A DNA stretch of 16,212 bases. It comes from Quisquiliibacterium sp. GTDB taxonomy: Bacteria > Pseudomonadota > Gammaproteobacteria > Burkholderiales > Burkholderiaceae_E. Positions 1 to 6,996 of this stretch are shown piece by piece. Each line of letters opens with the position of its first letter. Within the stretch, counting starts at the first letter, position 1. The stretch lies in assembly GCA_030830765.1 (NCBI GenBank), contig JAURMJ010000344.1, positions 1 to 16,212 on the forward strand, read 5' to 3'. The notes below the pieces were generated by a model. That model had not been told where the DNA came from and did no database searches. It was given only the letters and a program-made list of their open reading frames with translations. Position numbers and translations under genes: made by a program.

Positions 1-658
1 CCGATGCGTTGGCGGCGTTGCCTGGTCCTTTGACCAACTTCGCATCCTGCCGCTGGTCAGGTCGAGCCGGCTTTGGCCGGGTATGGAGCTTGAGCATCGC
101 AGCTTCCATGTGACCAGCCAGGCAGTCCGGAACGAGGGTCAGCGCACGCGCAATCTCGCGATCGAGCGCTGCCTGTTCCTCCTTGCGCGGGGGGTGGAGC
201 ACGAAGTCATGAACCTGTTGATTCAGTTCCAGTGTGCGCGGATGGCCGATGCCGAGGCGCAGCCTCCAGAAGGCTGGCGAACCCAGTGCGGCCTGGATGT
301 CCTTCAGGCCATTGTGTCCGGCATGACCGCCACCTTGCTTCATTTTGGTCTGGCCTGGAAGCAGGTCCAGTTCATCATGCACCACGAGGATCTCGCCAGG
401 TGTAATCCGATAGAAGTTCGCCAGAGCCGCTACCGCCCTGCCTGAGCGGTTCATGTAGGTCCCCGGCTTGAGCAGCCAGCAAGGTTTGCCATGAATCATG
501 ACCTTGCCAACATCACCGTGAAACTTAGCCTCGCGGTTCAGGTGGGCACCAGATTGCCTGGCCAGTGCATCGACAAACCAGAAACCGGCATTGTGCCGGG
601 TGTTCTCGTATTCGGAGCCGATGTTCCCAAGCCCGACGATGAGGCGGATTGCGGTCAT
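1..658 (-). CDS. pth: Peptidyl-tRNA hydrolase, 3' end cut by the window edge
   Basis: Cytosolic esterase that frees tRNA from peptidyl-tRNA dropped off stalled ribosomes. I translated the minus strand: 219 residues are visible and the frame is still open at the left edge. The catalytic His is H22 in TRHNAG; matching Asn and Asp positions are N12, N70 (YMNRSG), D95 (VVHDELDL) and N116 (GHNGLKD), each shifted by two from the E. coli numbering. E. coli Pth has about 194 residues, so the polar, Pro/Lys/Arg-rich stretch after about residue 193 is a C-terminal extension. One oddity is GLGNIG near the N-terminus, where the family normally has GLGNPG. It follows rplY on the same strand, but a terminator-like hairpin lies between them, so it may have its own promoter. 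The identity is certain; the C-terminus is unseen. Confidence 0.95.
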   Translation of the reverse strand, partial: MTAIRLIVGLGNIGSEYENTRHNAGFWFVDALARQSGAHLNREAKFHGDVGKVMIHGKPCWLLKPGTYMNRSGRAVAALANFYRITPGEILVVHDELDLLPGQTKMKQGGGHAGHNGLKDIQAALGSPAFWRLRLGIGHPRTLELNQQVHDFVLHPPRKEEQAALDREIARALTLVPDCLAGHMEAAMLKLHTRPKPARPDQRQDAKLVKGPGNAANAS

Positions 659-720
659 GTGTGCTGAACTCGTTTTACGTTCCGAAATTCTAAGCGCAGC
701 TGTGCGCAGCGCAGCTTCCC

Positions 721-747
721 AAAAGAAAAGCCCGCCTTGCGGCGGGC
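721..747 (-). terminator. Intrinsic terminator after rplY
   Basis: On the minus strand a 7-bp GC-only stem (GCCCGCC paired with GGCGGGC, loop of four) is followed directly by TTTTCTTTT. It lies about 37 bases past the rplY stop and upstream of pth, which fits Rho-independent termination of the upstream operon. Read-through into pth remains possible. Confidence 0.75.
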
Positions 748-752
748 CCTAT

Positions 753-782
753 CCGAGGATGCCGCCGGTCTGGCGGCCTCGG
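753..782 (-). other. Hairpin directly after the rplY stop codon
   Basis: CCGAGG (753-758) pairs with CCTCGG (777-782), and CCGCC (762-766) pairs with GGCGG (772-776), leaving a small internal asymmetry and a short loop. It begins one base after the rplY stop and has no T tract of its own. It may protect the mRNA 3' end or work together with the following terminator hairpin. The structure is seen in the sequence; the role is inferred. Confidence 0.45.
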
Positions 783-783
783 A

Positions 784-1392
784 TCACTTCTTCGCGGCTG
801 CGTCTTCCGTTTCGCCCTCTGCGGCGCCACCGCCAGCCGGTTTGGCTGCGATTGCAACGACAGGGTCTTCACGGCCATGCAACACAGGCTTCACGCCTTC
901 AGGCATCGGGACCTGGCTGACATGGATCACCTGACCGAGCTCCAGATTGGCCAGATCCAGTTCGATGAACTCAGGCAGTTTGGACGGCAGGCAGCTGACT
1001 TCGATTTCATTCAGCACGTGGCTGACGATTGCGTGCCCAAGCTTGACTGCCGTTGAGTTCTCCTGGTTCAGGAAGTGAACAGGGACCTTGACATGGACCG
1101 GCTGGTTGACATCGACACGCTGGAAATCGATGTGAAGGACCAACGGCTTGAATGGGTGCCATTGCACCGCGCGCAGCAGCACGTGCTCGCTCTTGCCGTC
1201 AAGTTCCAGATCGAGAATCGAGGAGTGGAAGCTTTCGACACGCAGTGCGTGGTAGATCGGGTTGTGGTCAAGTTCGATGACGACAGGCTGGCCTTCTCCA
1301 CCGTAAATGACGCCGGGCAGTTTGCCGGCACGGCGCAGACGGCGGCTCGCACCCGTTCCTTGCGCGGTTCTCGTATTTGCAACGACTTTCAT
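784..1392 (-). CDS. rplY: 50S ribosomal protein L25, long Ctc/TL5 form
   Basis: Binds 5S rRNA in the large ribosomal subunit. At 202 residues this is the two-domain form (Ctc/TL5) rather than the roughly 94-residue E. coli L25. The N-terminal 5S-binding domain (about 1-95) carries the family signature [19 protein letters not shown] near residues 14-32. The C-terminal TL5 domain covers about 95-180 and contains [17 protein letters not shown]. The tail from about residue 183 is rich in Ala, Gly, Glu and Lys and probably disordered. The start is firm: AAGGAG at 1399-1404 lies six bases before the ATG. It follows prs, as is usual in Burkholderiales, and is followed by a terminator. Confidence 0.96.
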   Translation of the reverse strand: MKVVANTRTAQGTGASRRLRRAGKLPGVIYGGEGQPVVIELDHNPIYHALRVESFHSSILDLELDGKSEHVLLRAVQWHPFKPLVLHIDFQRVDVNQPVHVKVPVHFLNQENSTAVKLGHAIVSHVLNEIEVSCLPSKLPEFIELDLANLELGQVIHVSQVPMPEGVKPVLHGREDPVVAIAAKPAGGGAAEGETEDAAAKK

Positions 1393-1450
1393 CGTTTACT
1401 CCTTCTGATGCCCTGCGTCCGCGACCAGACAGTCAGGGGGTTGAAAATGC

Positions 1451-1471
1451 CCGGTTCACCTTTTGAACCGG
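1451..1471 (-). terminator. Hairpin between prs and rplY, weak terminator or processing site
   Basis: A perfect 8-bp inverted repeat, CCGGTTCA / TGAACCGG, with a 5-base loop lies between the prs stop and the rplY start. On the minus strand it is followed by GCATTTTC, so the T run is short and displaced by three bases. It could attenuate prs-rplY read-through or stabilise the prs transcript end. The structure is clear, the function is not. Confidence 0.4.
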
Positions 1472-1501
1472 ACAACGAAAAACTGATGGGGCAGATCCGG
1501 C

Positions 1502-2485
1502 TCAGTCGACGAACAGTGATGAAACCGAATCGGCGCGATTGATGCGCAGGATGGTCTCGGCCAGAATTTGCGCGCAGCTGAGCACCCGGATCTTGCTCGA
1601 TGCGCGCGCATCCTTGGGCAGCGGGATCGTATCGGTCACGACAAGCTCATCGAGCGTTGACGATGCGATGCGGTCGACCGCGCCACCGGACAGGACCGGG
1701 TGCGTGCAATATGCCAGCACGCGCTTGGCGCCGTGTTCCTTGAGCGCGTCAGCAGCTTTGACCAATGTGTTTGCGGTATCGACGATGTCGTCCATGATCA
1801 CGCAGGTTCGGCCTGAGACATCGCCGATGATGTTCATGACCTCGGCCACATTGGCTTTGGGGCGCCGTTTGTCGATGATTGCCAGATCGACGTCAAGCCT
1901 TTTGGCGAGCGCCCGGGCGCGGACGACACCGCCCACATCAGGCGAGACAATCATCAGATTCGGGAACTCCTGCTTGTGCACGTCGGCCAGCAGCAGCGGT
2001 GATGCATAGATGTTGTCGACCGGAATGTCAAAGAAACCCTGGATCTGATCGGCGTGCAGGTCCATGGTCAGAACGCGGTCGACCCCGGCGATCTGCAGCA
2101 TGTTGGCGACGACCTTGGCGCTGATCGCAACCCGCATCGAGCGTACGCGACGATCCTGGCGTGCATAGCCGAAGTAGGGCAGAGCGGCGGTGATTCGACC
2201 GGCCGACGCACGCTTGAGCGCGTCGACCATGATCATCACCTCCATCAGGTGATCATTGGTCGGTGCGCAGGTGGACTGGACGACGAAGACATCCTTGCCG
2301 CGCACGTTCTCAAGCAGTTCGGCCATGACTTCCCCATCAGAGAAGCGACCGACCGTTGCCTTGCCGAGGGGCAGGTGCAGGTGTGCTGAGACGTCTGCAG
2401 CGAGTTTGGGGTTGGCGTTGCCTGTGAAGATCATCAGACCTTCGGGGGACAAGCCATCAACGGAGCGGCGAGGGGCCAGCTGCAT
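1502..2485 (-). CDS. prs: Ribose-phosphate pyrophosphokinase (PRPP synthetase)
   Basis: Makes PRPP from ribose 5-phosphate and ATP, feeding purine, pyrimidine, His, Trp and NAD synthesis. With the ATG at 2485 the protein has 327 residues. An ATG at 2434 (MIFTGNANP, 310 residues) is preceded by GAAGG and matches the usual family length, so it is a serious alternative. Visible motifs are FGYARQDRR, the catalytic flexible loop DKRRPK (about 205-210), SPDVGG, and the PRPP-binding loop DDIVDTANT (232-240). Two positions are unusual: the loop has Asn239 where the family normally has Gly (DTxGT), and QDRR is followed by VRSM instead of the common PRSA. The frame stays open upstream into the tRNA gene, but that part cannot be coding. 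It lies downstream of tRNA-Gln. Confidence 0.95.
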   Translation of the reverse strand: MQLAPRRSVDGLSPEGLMIFTGNANPKLAADVSAHLHLPLGKATVGRFSDGEVMAELLENVRGKDVFVVQSTCAPTNDHLMEVMIMVDALKRASAGRITAALPYFGYARQDRRVRSMRVAISAKVVANMLQIAGVDRVLTMDLHADQIQGFFDIPVDNIYASPLLLADVHKQEFPNLMIVSPDVGGVVRARALAKRLDVDLAIIDKRRPKANVAEVMNIIGDVSGRTCVIMDDIVDTANTLVKAADALKEHGAKRVLAYCTHPVLSGGAVDRIASSTLDELVVTDTIPLPKDARASSKIRVLSCAQILAETILRINRADSVSSLFVD

Positions 2486-2532
2486 CTTGAAAGGTTCCAG
2501 GCGTGACGAAGGAACAGGTGAATCGGGAGATA

Positions 2533-2609
2533 TGGCTGGGGAGGAAGGACTCGAACCCTCGCATGCCGGAATCAAAATCCGGTGCCTTAACCAACTTGGC
2601 GACTCCCCA
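2533..2609 (-). tRNA. tRNA-Gln (anticodon UUG), CCA encoded
   Basis: The 77 bases fold as a full cloverleaf: acceptor TGGGGAG with CTCCCCA, D stem GCC/GGC, anticodon stem CCGGA/TCCGG around loop TTTTGAT, and T stem GAGGG/CCTTC (one G-U pair) around TTCGAGT. The anticodon TTG is at 2573-2575. The discriminator base is G and CCA is encoded at 2533-2535. The sequence closely resembles E. coli tRNA-Gln. It sits 26 bases after the ispE stop and about 47 bases before the prs start on the same strand, with no terminator on either side, so it is probably cut out of a mixed mRNA-tRNA transcript. Confidence 0.97.
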
Positions 2610-2635
2610 ACGGCTCACCGGGCCGGGATAACGCG

Positions 2636-3538
2636 CTACTTGCGTGTTGCCTTATCGAAAGCCCAATCGCGCAACGGATGAACCGTTAATGAACGCGTGG
2701 CAAAGACTTTTGCATCGGTGCTGCCTGACAGCCGCCGAACAACAGCCTGAGCCTGCGTTTCACTGGTGGTTGGAAGAAACACGCAAGCTCCTGACCCGGT
2801 CATCCGGGCCAGCCTGGAATCCTGGCCGGATTCTTCGGCAGCCTGCCGCAGGGCTGACAGTGCCTGGGCAACTTTTGGCTGCCTGCGCACAACAACATCC
2901 TGCAGATCGTTCCTTCCGCGAAAAACATTACCGCCTCGCGAAAGACCCGTGATTCTGAGGGGTTTGGTGTCCCTTGTCAAATCTGGATCCGCAAAAACGC
3001 CCTGGGTCGGCACCGACACAGACGGGGCAACAACGACGTAGTGGCGCTGTGGCAGCTTGAGGGTTCGCAGCTCGTCGCCGATCCCGGTGGCATAGGCGGT
3101 GCGGCCAAAAATAAAGAACGGAACATCAGCGCCCAGCTGGACCGCCAGGTCGAGCAATCGGCGGCGTGGCCAGTGAAGGCCCCAGAGCCGGTTCAGGGCC
3201 ATCAGCGTGGTCGCTGCATCCGAACTGCCGCCGCCCAGGCCTCCGCCCATTGGAATCCGTTTCTCGAGGGTGATTTCAACGCCAAGCCTGCAGCCCGCAT
3301 GCTCGGCCAGCAGTTTGGCCGCGCGCAGGCTCAGGTCTGACTCGGGTGGCACGCCGCTCAATGGAGCGGCCTGGCACACTTGTCCGTCCTCGCGCAGCCG
3401 AAAATGCATCGTGTCAGCCAGATCGATCAGTTCGAAGACCATTTCAAGCAGGTGATATCCATCGGCCCGACGGCCTGTCACGTGCAAAAACAGGTTCAGT
3501 TTCGCCGGCGCAGGAAGATGACGCAGTTCGACGATCAT
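2636..3538 (-). CDS. ispE: 4-diphosphocytidyl-2-C-methyl-D-erythritol kinase
   Basis: ATP-dependent kinase of the non-mevalonate (MEP) pathway; phosphorylates the 2-hydroxyl of CDP-methylerythritol on the way to IPP and DMAPP. The 300 residues match the family length. Visible GHMP-kinase features are PAKLNLFLHV with the conserved Lys near residue 13, the glycine-rich ATP loop PMGGGLGGGSSDAA near residue 95, GADVPFF with the catalytic Asp, and the C-terminal MTGSGACVF motif. The ATG at 3538 is chosen because MIVELRHLPAPAKLN matches the usual start and it lies 17 bases after the lolB stop. The open frame upstream of it overlaps lolB and looks like noise. Probably co-transcribed with lolB. Confidence 0.96.
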   Translation of the reverse strand: MIVELRHLPAPAKLNLFLHVTGRRADGYHLLEMVFELIDLADTMHFRLREDGQVCQAAPLSGVPPESDLSLRAAKLLAEHAGCRLGVEITLEKRIPMGGGLGGGSSDAATTLMALNRLWGLHWPRRRLLDLAVQLGADVPFFIFGRTAYATGIGDELRTLKLPQRHYVVVAPSVSVPTQGVFADPDLTRDTKPLRITGLSRGGNVFRGRNDLQDVVVRRQPKVAQALSALRQAAEESGQDSRLARMTGSGACVFLPTTSETQAQAVVRRLSGSTDAKVFATRSLTVHPLRDWAFDKATRK

Positions 3539-3555
3539 TGGTTCGGCGGGGTGTT

Positions 3556-4134
3556 CTACTCTTGCGCGTCGAGAACGAGTCGTAGCATCACCCGGTTCGG
3601 TGATCTTTCCGCTGAATCGCCCGCCGGCCATCGCAGCGTAAGCCGAGCAGCAGGCAGATCGACCCCGGCGCTGATCTGGACTGACCATCCCGATTCGGTG
3701 AACTGTTGTGCCTGAGCATTTTTCGCACTTGCCCGCTGGAGCCATTCTGGCAGGCGGCTGACTGGAACCCGCCAGCCAAGCACGTTCTCGGTCAGCACTT
3801 CTGGATTACCGGCTTCATGGCGCTCGCCATCGGCAGTCTCCAGCACCGTCCGCCCCGGGGCGCTCGTTGCTCGCGCGATGGTTTGGCCAAAGCTGGACAA
3901 CGCCTCTAACTCGACACGCGATCCTTGTGTGCGCAAGTCGAAGCGTCCGCTGGCCTGCGCATCGCTTTGCATGGCGCCGGTCCGCCAGCTGACTGCAAAG
4001 CGTCCTGACCAGCTGTTGATTGGGGACGGGTCGACGGCCGCTTCTGGGGAAACAAGGCTTGCGCAGCCACTTGTCAGAATCAGGAGAGCGAGACTGCCAG
4101 TCCGCAGCCAACGCAATCCGGGCGTGCAGTTCAA
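3556..4134 (-). CDS. lolB: Outer-membrane lipoprotein receptor LolB
   Basis: Accepts lipoproteins from periplasmic LolA and inserts them into the outer membrane. I place the start at a TTG whose last two bases are shared with the TGA stop of the upstream TPR gene (TTGA). GGAG at 4142-4145 lies seven bases upstream, and this start gives a normal signal peptide: short N-region with Arg8 and Arg11, hydrophobic core LALLIL, and lipidated Cys24 in LTSGC. The -3 residue is Thr, a slightly unusual lipobox. Ala at +2 fits outer-membrane sorting. The mature part contains INSWSGRFAVSW and LGWRVPVSRLPEWLQ, typical of LolB. The 192-residue length fits. An ATG at 4209 in the same frame would overlap the upstream gene by 79 bases and is less likely. 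Confidence 0.92.
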   Translation of the reverse strand: MNCTPGLRWLRTGSLALLILTSGCASLVSPEAAVDPSPINSWSGRFAVSWRTGAMQSDAQASGRFDLRTQGSRVELEALSSFGQTIARATSAPGRTVLETADGERHEAGNPEVLTENVLGWRVPVSRLPEWLQRASAKNAQAQQFTESGWSVQISAGVDLPAARLTLRWPAGDSAERSPNRVMLRLVLDAQE

Positions 4135-5987
4135 AGTGAAACTCCAAGCCGTTTCAGTGTTTGCCGGAGCAGTTTGTTGTCCGCTTCCATTTCGCGGGCT
4201 TTGCGCCAATAGTCAGACGCGGCTTGCTTGCGTCCGAGTTGCCATAACACCTCGCCAAGATGGACGGCGACTTCGGGCTCCGGACGCAGCTGATAAGCGC
4301 GTTCAAGGAAACCGACCGCTTTCTCAGCTTCACCCTGACGGAACAGTACCCAGCCCATGCTGTCCAGAATATGGGCGTCGTCGGGCGACAGCTCGAGGGC
4401 TTTTTCGATCAACGTCCGTGCCTCGGCAAGGCGCAGATTCCGGTCTGCCAGCGAGTAACCAAGCGCGTTGTGCGCATGCGCATTGTCCGGCCGCAGCTCG
4501 ATCAGCTTACGCAGGCTTTTCTCCATCACATCGATCCGGTCAAGCCGCTCGGCGGCCATTGCATGGTCGTAGAGCAGATCCGGATCCTGGGGTGATTGGG
4601 CCAGTGCCGCGTCAAGAACCTCGAAAGCCTCGCCGCTACGATCGGCAGTGTGCAGCAGTTGGGCCTCCGCTGCGACCAGTTGCATACGCTGTCGGCTGCC
4701 CGAAGCCTGAGTACCTCGCAAAAGGGCTCGCGCCTGCTCGAGTTGACCCGATTTAGCCATCAGCTGACTGCGACGCACGAGGGCTGGTATGAACTGCTCG
4801 CCCGAGTTCACTTTGGCCAGCCATTCGATCGCCCTGTCGGGGCGGTTGCGGTCCTCTTCGATCTGAGCGAGAAACAGGTGAGCGGGCCCGTTGTCACGAC
4901 TGACGCTGCGAGGCAGATCCAGGTAGTACTGAAGGTGGCGCTGTGCCTCGTCAAGCCGCTTTGCCTGGTAGGCAAGTTGGGCGAGCGAAAAGAGGATCAC
5001 TGGATTGTCCGGGTCGGTCTTCAGTGCGAGCTGCATCTGGGCCTTGGCGTCCTCGGCCTTTCCCATCGAAGAAAGCAGCCGGGCGTACTGCAGCCTGACG
5101 TCAATCGCCGCCGGCTTACGCTCAAGAAAGCCAGCAAGCAGTTCGGCTGCCGCCGGCATCCCTTGCTCCCCGTCGCGAAGCAGTCTGGCCGCCTGCATTG
5201 CATACTGCTCATTGTCTGGTGCCAGCGCATAGGCCGCCTGTGCCTGTTGCGCAGCCCGAGCGGGCTGACCGGCTGCACGCGCCAGTTCGGCGTTGGCAAA
5301 TCTCGCCTCAGGAATCTTCTCGTCGGGTGCGCTGATGCGTTCAAAGAGTGCCAGCGCGCCCTTGGGATCGCTGGCCCGGGCCAGTGTCCGCAGAAGTTGG
5401 CGATAAAAGCCAGGTAAGGCATTCTGCTCGCTGGCTCTTTGCCTGTGGGCAACCAGGAGCGGTTCGGCCTCGTCGAGTCGGTTGGCGCTCAGCAGCAGCA
5501 TTTCCCGGGTCTGGGCGGCGACCGACGAGCCAGGAGAATATTCATGCCAAAGCTGCGCGCCTTCCAGCGCCTTCTCGAGAGAGCCGGAGGCCAATGCGAG
5601 CTCAGTCGCCCTGCGAGCAAGTCGTGGATCGCGTGTTTCCCTGGCAAGAACAAGAAAGGTTGCGACCGCAGCGCCCGATTGGCCCCGCTGGGATGCGACT
5701 TCGGCGGCTAAAAACTGGTACAGAAGCTGCGGTGTCAGGTCGTTGGCAGGCAGTTCCTTGGTTGTTTCGAGATGCGCTGCGCTACCACGATGATCCGCTG
5801 ATTTCCTGACGGCGCGCAGTGGGGCAGGCTGCCGGGCCGGGGTCTTTTCTGCGGACGGCGTCTGCAGAACCTGTGCAGTCGGCGGCACTGGCAAGCTGCT
5901 GGCACAACCGGTGATGGCTAGGCTCACGGAAACGGCGGACAGCAGGCGAAAGACGGTCGAGACCGTCGGGCGGGATTGTTTGTTCAT
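4131..5987 (-). CDS. Large TPR-repeat lipoprotein of unknown function
   Basis: A 618-residue predicted lipoprotein. The signal peptide ends in the lipobox AITGC with Cys28 as the lipidation site; Ala29 at +2 predicts Lol-dependent outer-membrane targeting. After a Pro/Ala-rich linker to about residue 80, the protein is almost entirely helical TPR-like repeats. The clearest are in the last 150 residues, for example AHNALGYSLADRN, ILDSMGWVLFRQGEAEKA and VHLGEVLWQLGRKQAA. No catalytic motif is visible, so it is probably a periplasm-facing scaffold. It lies directly upstream of lolB with overlapping stop and start, an arrangement I recall as common in Burkholderiales. No strong Shine-Dalgarno is seen before the ATG. 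The function of this family is not established to my knowledge. Confidence 0.85.
   Translation of the reverse strand: MNKQSRPTVSTVFRLLSAVSVSLAITGCASSLPVPPTAQVLQTPSAEKTPARQPAPLRAVRKSADHRGSAAHLETTKELPANDLTPQLLYQFLAAEVASQRGQSGAAVATFLVLARETRDPRLARRATELALASGSLEKALEGAQLWHEYSPGSSVAAQTREMLLLSANRLDEAEPLLVAHRQRASEQNALPGFYRQLLRTLARASDPKGALALFERISAPDEKIPEARFANAELARAAGQPARAAQQAQAAYALAPDNEQYAMQAARLLRDGEQGMPAAAELLAGFLERKPAAIDVRLQYARLLSSMGKAEDAKAQMQLALKTDPDNPVILFSLAQLAYQAKRLDEAQRHLQYYLDLPRSVSRDNGPAHLFLAQIEEDRNRPDRAIEWLAKVNSGEQFIPALVRRSQLMAKSGQLEQARALLRGTQASGSRQRMQLVAAEAQLLHTADRSGEAFEVLDAALAQSPQDPDLLYDHAMAAERLDRIDVMEKSLRKLIELRPDNAHAHNALGYSLADRNLRLAEARTLIEKALELSPDDAHILDSMGWVLFRQGEAEKAVGFLERAYQLRPEPEVAVHLGEVLWQLGRKQAASDYWRKAREMEADNKLLRQTLKRLGVSL
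4142..4145 (-). promoter_or_regulatory. Ribosome binding site deciding the TTG start of lolB
   Basis: GGAG inside the last codons of the TPR gene, seven bases before the TTG that overlaps its stop. It supports termination-reinitiation coupling of lolB to the upstream gene. Confidence 0.6.
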
Positions 5988-6071
5988 GGCACGGTGATGT
6001 TAGCTTAGCTTCGCTTACACTGCGCGCTCGCATGCCATCTCTTTGCGCTGCTGCGCCAATCGTTCAAAGCC

Positions 6072-6893
6072 ATGCCGGAACTGCCTGAAGTCGAAGTCGT
6101 GCGTCGAGGTCTGCAAGCCAGCGTGCTGGGGCGAGCCGTCCGGCGTGTTGAGGTCCGTCAGCCGCGATTGCGCTGGCCGATCCCGGATGATCTGAATCTG
6201 CGCCTGGCTGATGCAACTGCATTGGCGATCGAGCGCCGAAGTAAATACCTGTTGTTCAGGTTTCCGCGCGGAACGCTGATCGTGCATCTGGGGATGTCAG
6301 GAAGCCTGCAGTTCCAGACCCTGCCTCAACCTCCGGGGCGACATGATCATGTAGACCTTGTTTTTGAACATGGAGTGTTGCGCTACTGTGACCCGCGGCG
6401 GTTCGGCGCCATGCTCTGGCATGACAACGAGGGTGAGCCACTTGAACGCCATCCGCTGCTGGCGCGACTCGGGATCGAGCCGTTCAGTGACGGGTTTGAC
6501 GCGCAGCATCTGTACCGGGCGACGCGTGGAAGAACACTGTCGATCAAGCAGTTGCTGCTGTCGGGGGCTGCGGTGGTCGGTGTTGGAAACATCTACGCCT
6601 CGGAAAGTCTTTTTCGTGCGCGCATCCGGCCGTCTACGCCGGCAGGCAGGCTCTCGCGACGACGTTGCGCTGCGCTCGTCGACGCAATCCGTCAGACACT
6701 TGCTGAATCGATCGAACGAGGCGGCAGCAGCTTGCGCGATTTCGTCGACAGTGAAGGGCGCAGTGGATATTTTCAGCTCGATTGCCTTGTTTATGGTCGT
6801 GCGTCGCAGCCCTGCAGGCACTGCGCGACGCCGATTCGGCTCAGTCGGGACCAGCAGCGCTCTACATTCTGGTGTCCTGTCTGCCAGCGCTAA
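6072..6893 (+). CDS. mutM: Formamidopyrimidine-DNA glycosylase (8-oxoG glycosylase/AP lyase)
   Basis: Bifunctional base-excision repair enzyme that removes 8-oxoguanine (opposite C) and formamidopyrimidines and cleaves the strand by beta/delta elimination. The N-terminus is the diagnostic PELPEVEVV, with Pro2 as the Schiff-base nucleophile and Glu3 as the acid. Lys58 in RRSKYLLF matches the conserved catalytic Lys. GVGNIYASE is the helix-two-turn-helix motif. A zinc finger of form C-x2-C-x16-C-x2-C uses Cys248, 251, 268 and 271 at the very end. The length of 273 is normal. It is transcribed away from the TPR lipoprotein gene and is followed after about 100 bases by mutY on the same strand. 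Confidence 0.98.
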   Translation: MPELPEVEVVRRGLQASVLGRAVRRVEVRQPRLRWPIPDDLNLRLADATALAIERRSKYLLFRFPRGTLIVHLGMSGSLQFQTLPQPPGRHDHVDLVFEHGVLRYCDPRRFGAMLWHDNEGEPLERHPLLARLGIEPFSDGFDAQHLYRATRGRTLSIKQLLLSGAAVVGVGNIYASESLFRARIRPSTPAGRLSRRRCAALVDAIRQTLAESIERGGSSLRDFVDSEGRSGYFQLDCLVYGRASQPCRHCATPIRLSRDQQRSTFWCPVCQR

Positions 6894-6996
6894 GCCCTGG
6901 CATCGTTATTGCCGTTGCACTGAGCAAGATCGCAGCCGACTTTAAAGCGCGCAGCGCCGCACTTGCTTCCCAGCTGACCCGGTATGCTTGCGGCCC

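Noticed and set aside
2486..2575. In-frame 5' extension of prs beginning with an ATG at 2575
   Set aside because: It overlaps the tRNA-Gln gene, and it would add 30 residues beyond the family start.
3878..5417. Long plus-strand open frames of 273 and 292 codons opposite the TPR gene and lolB
   Set aside because: They lie antisense to clear coding sequence, have no recognisable motifs, and are expected by chance in GC-rich codon usage.
5987..6004. TGGCAC followed by TTAGC in the TPR-mutM gap, resembling a sigma-54 promoter
   Set aside because: The spacing between GG and GC is three bases too long for a -24/-12 element, which tolerates almost no change.
6001..6021. Repeated TTAGC-like pentamers and a TACACT -10-like box before mutM
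   Set aside because: Only two exact units and one variant are present, and there is no -35 match at a proper distance; too weak to call.
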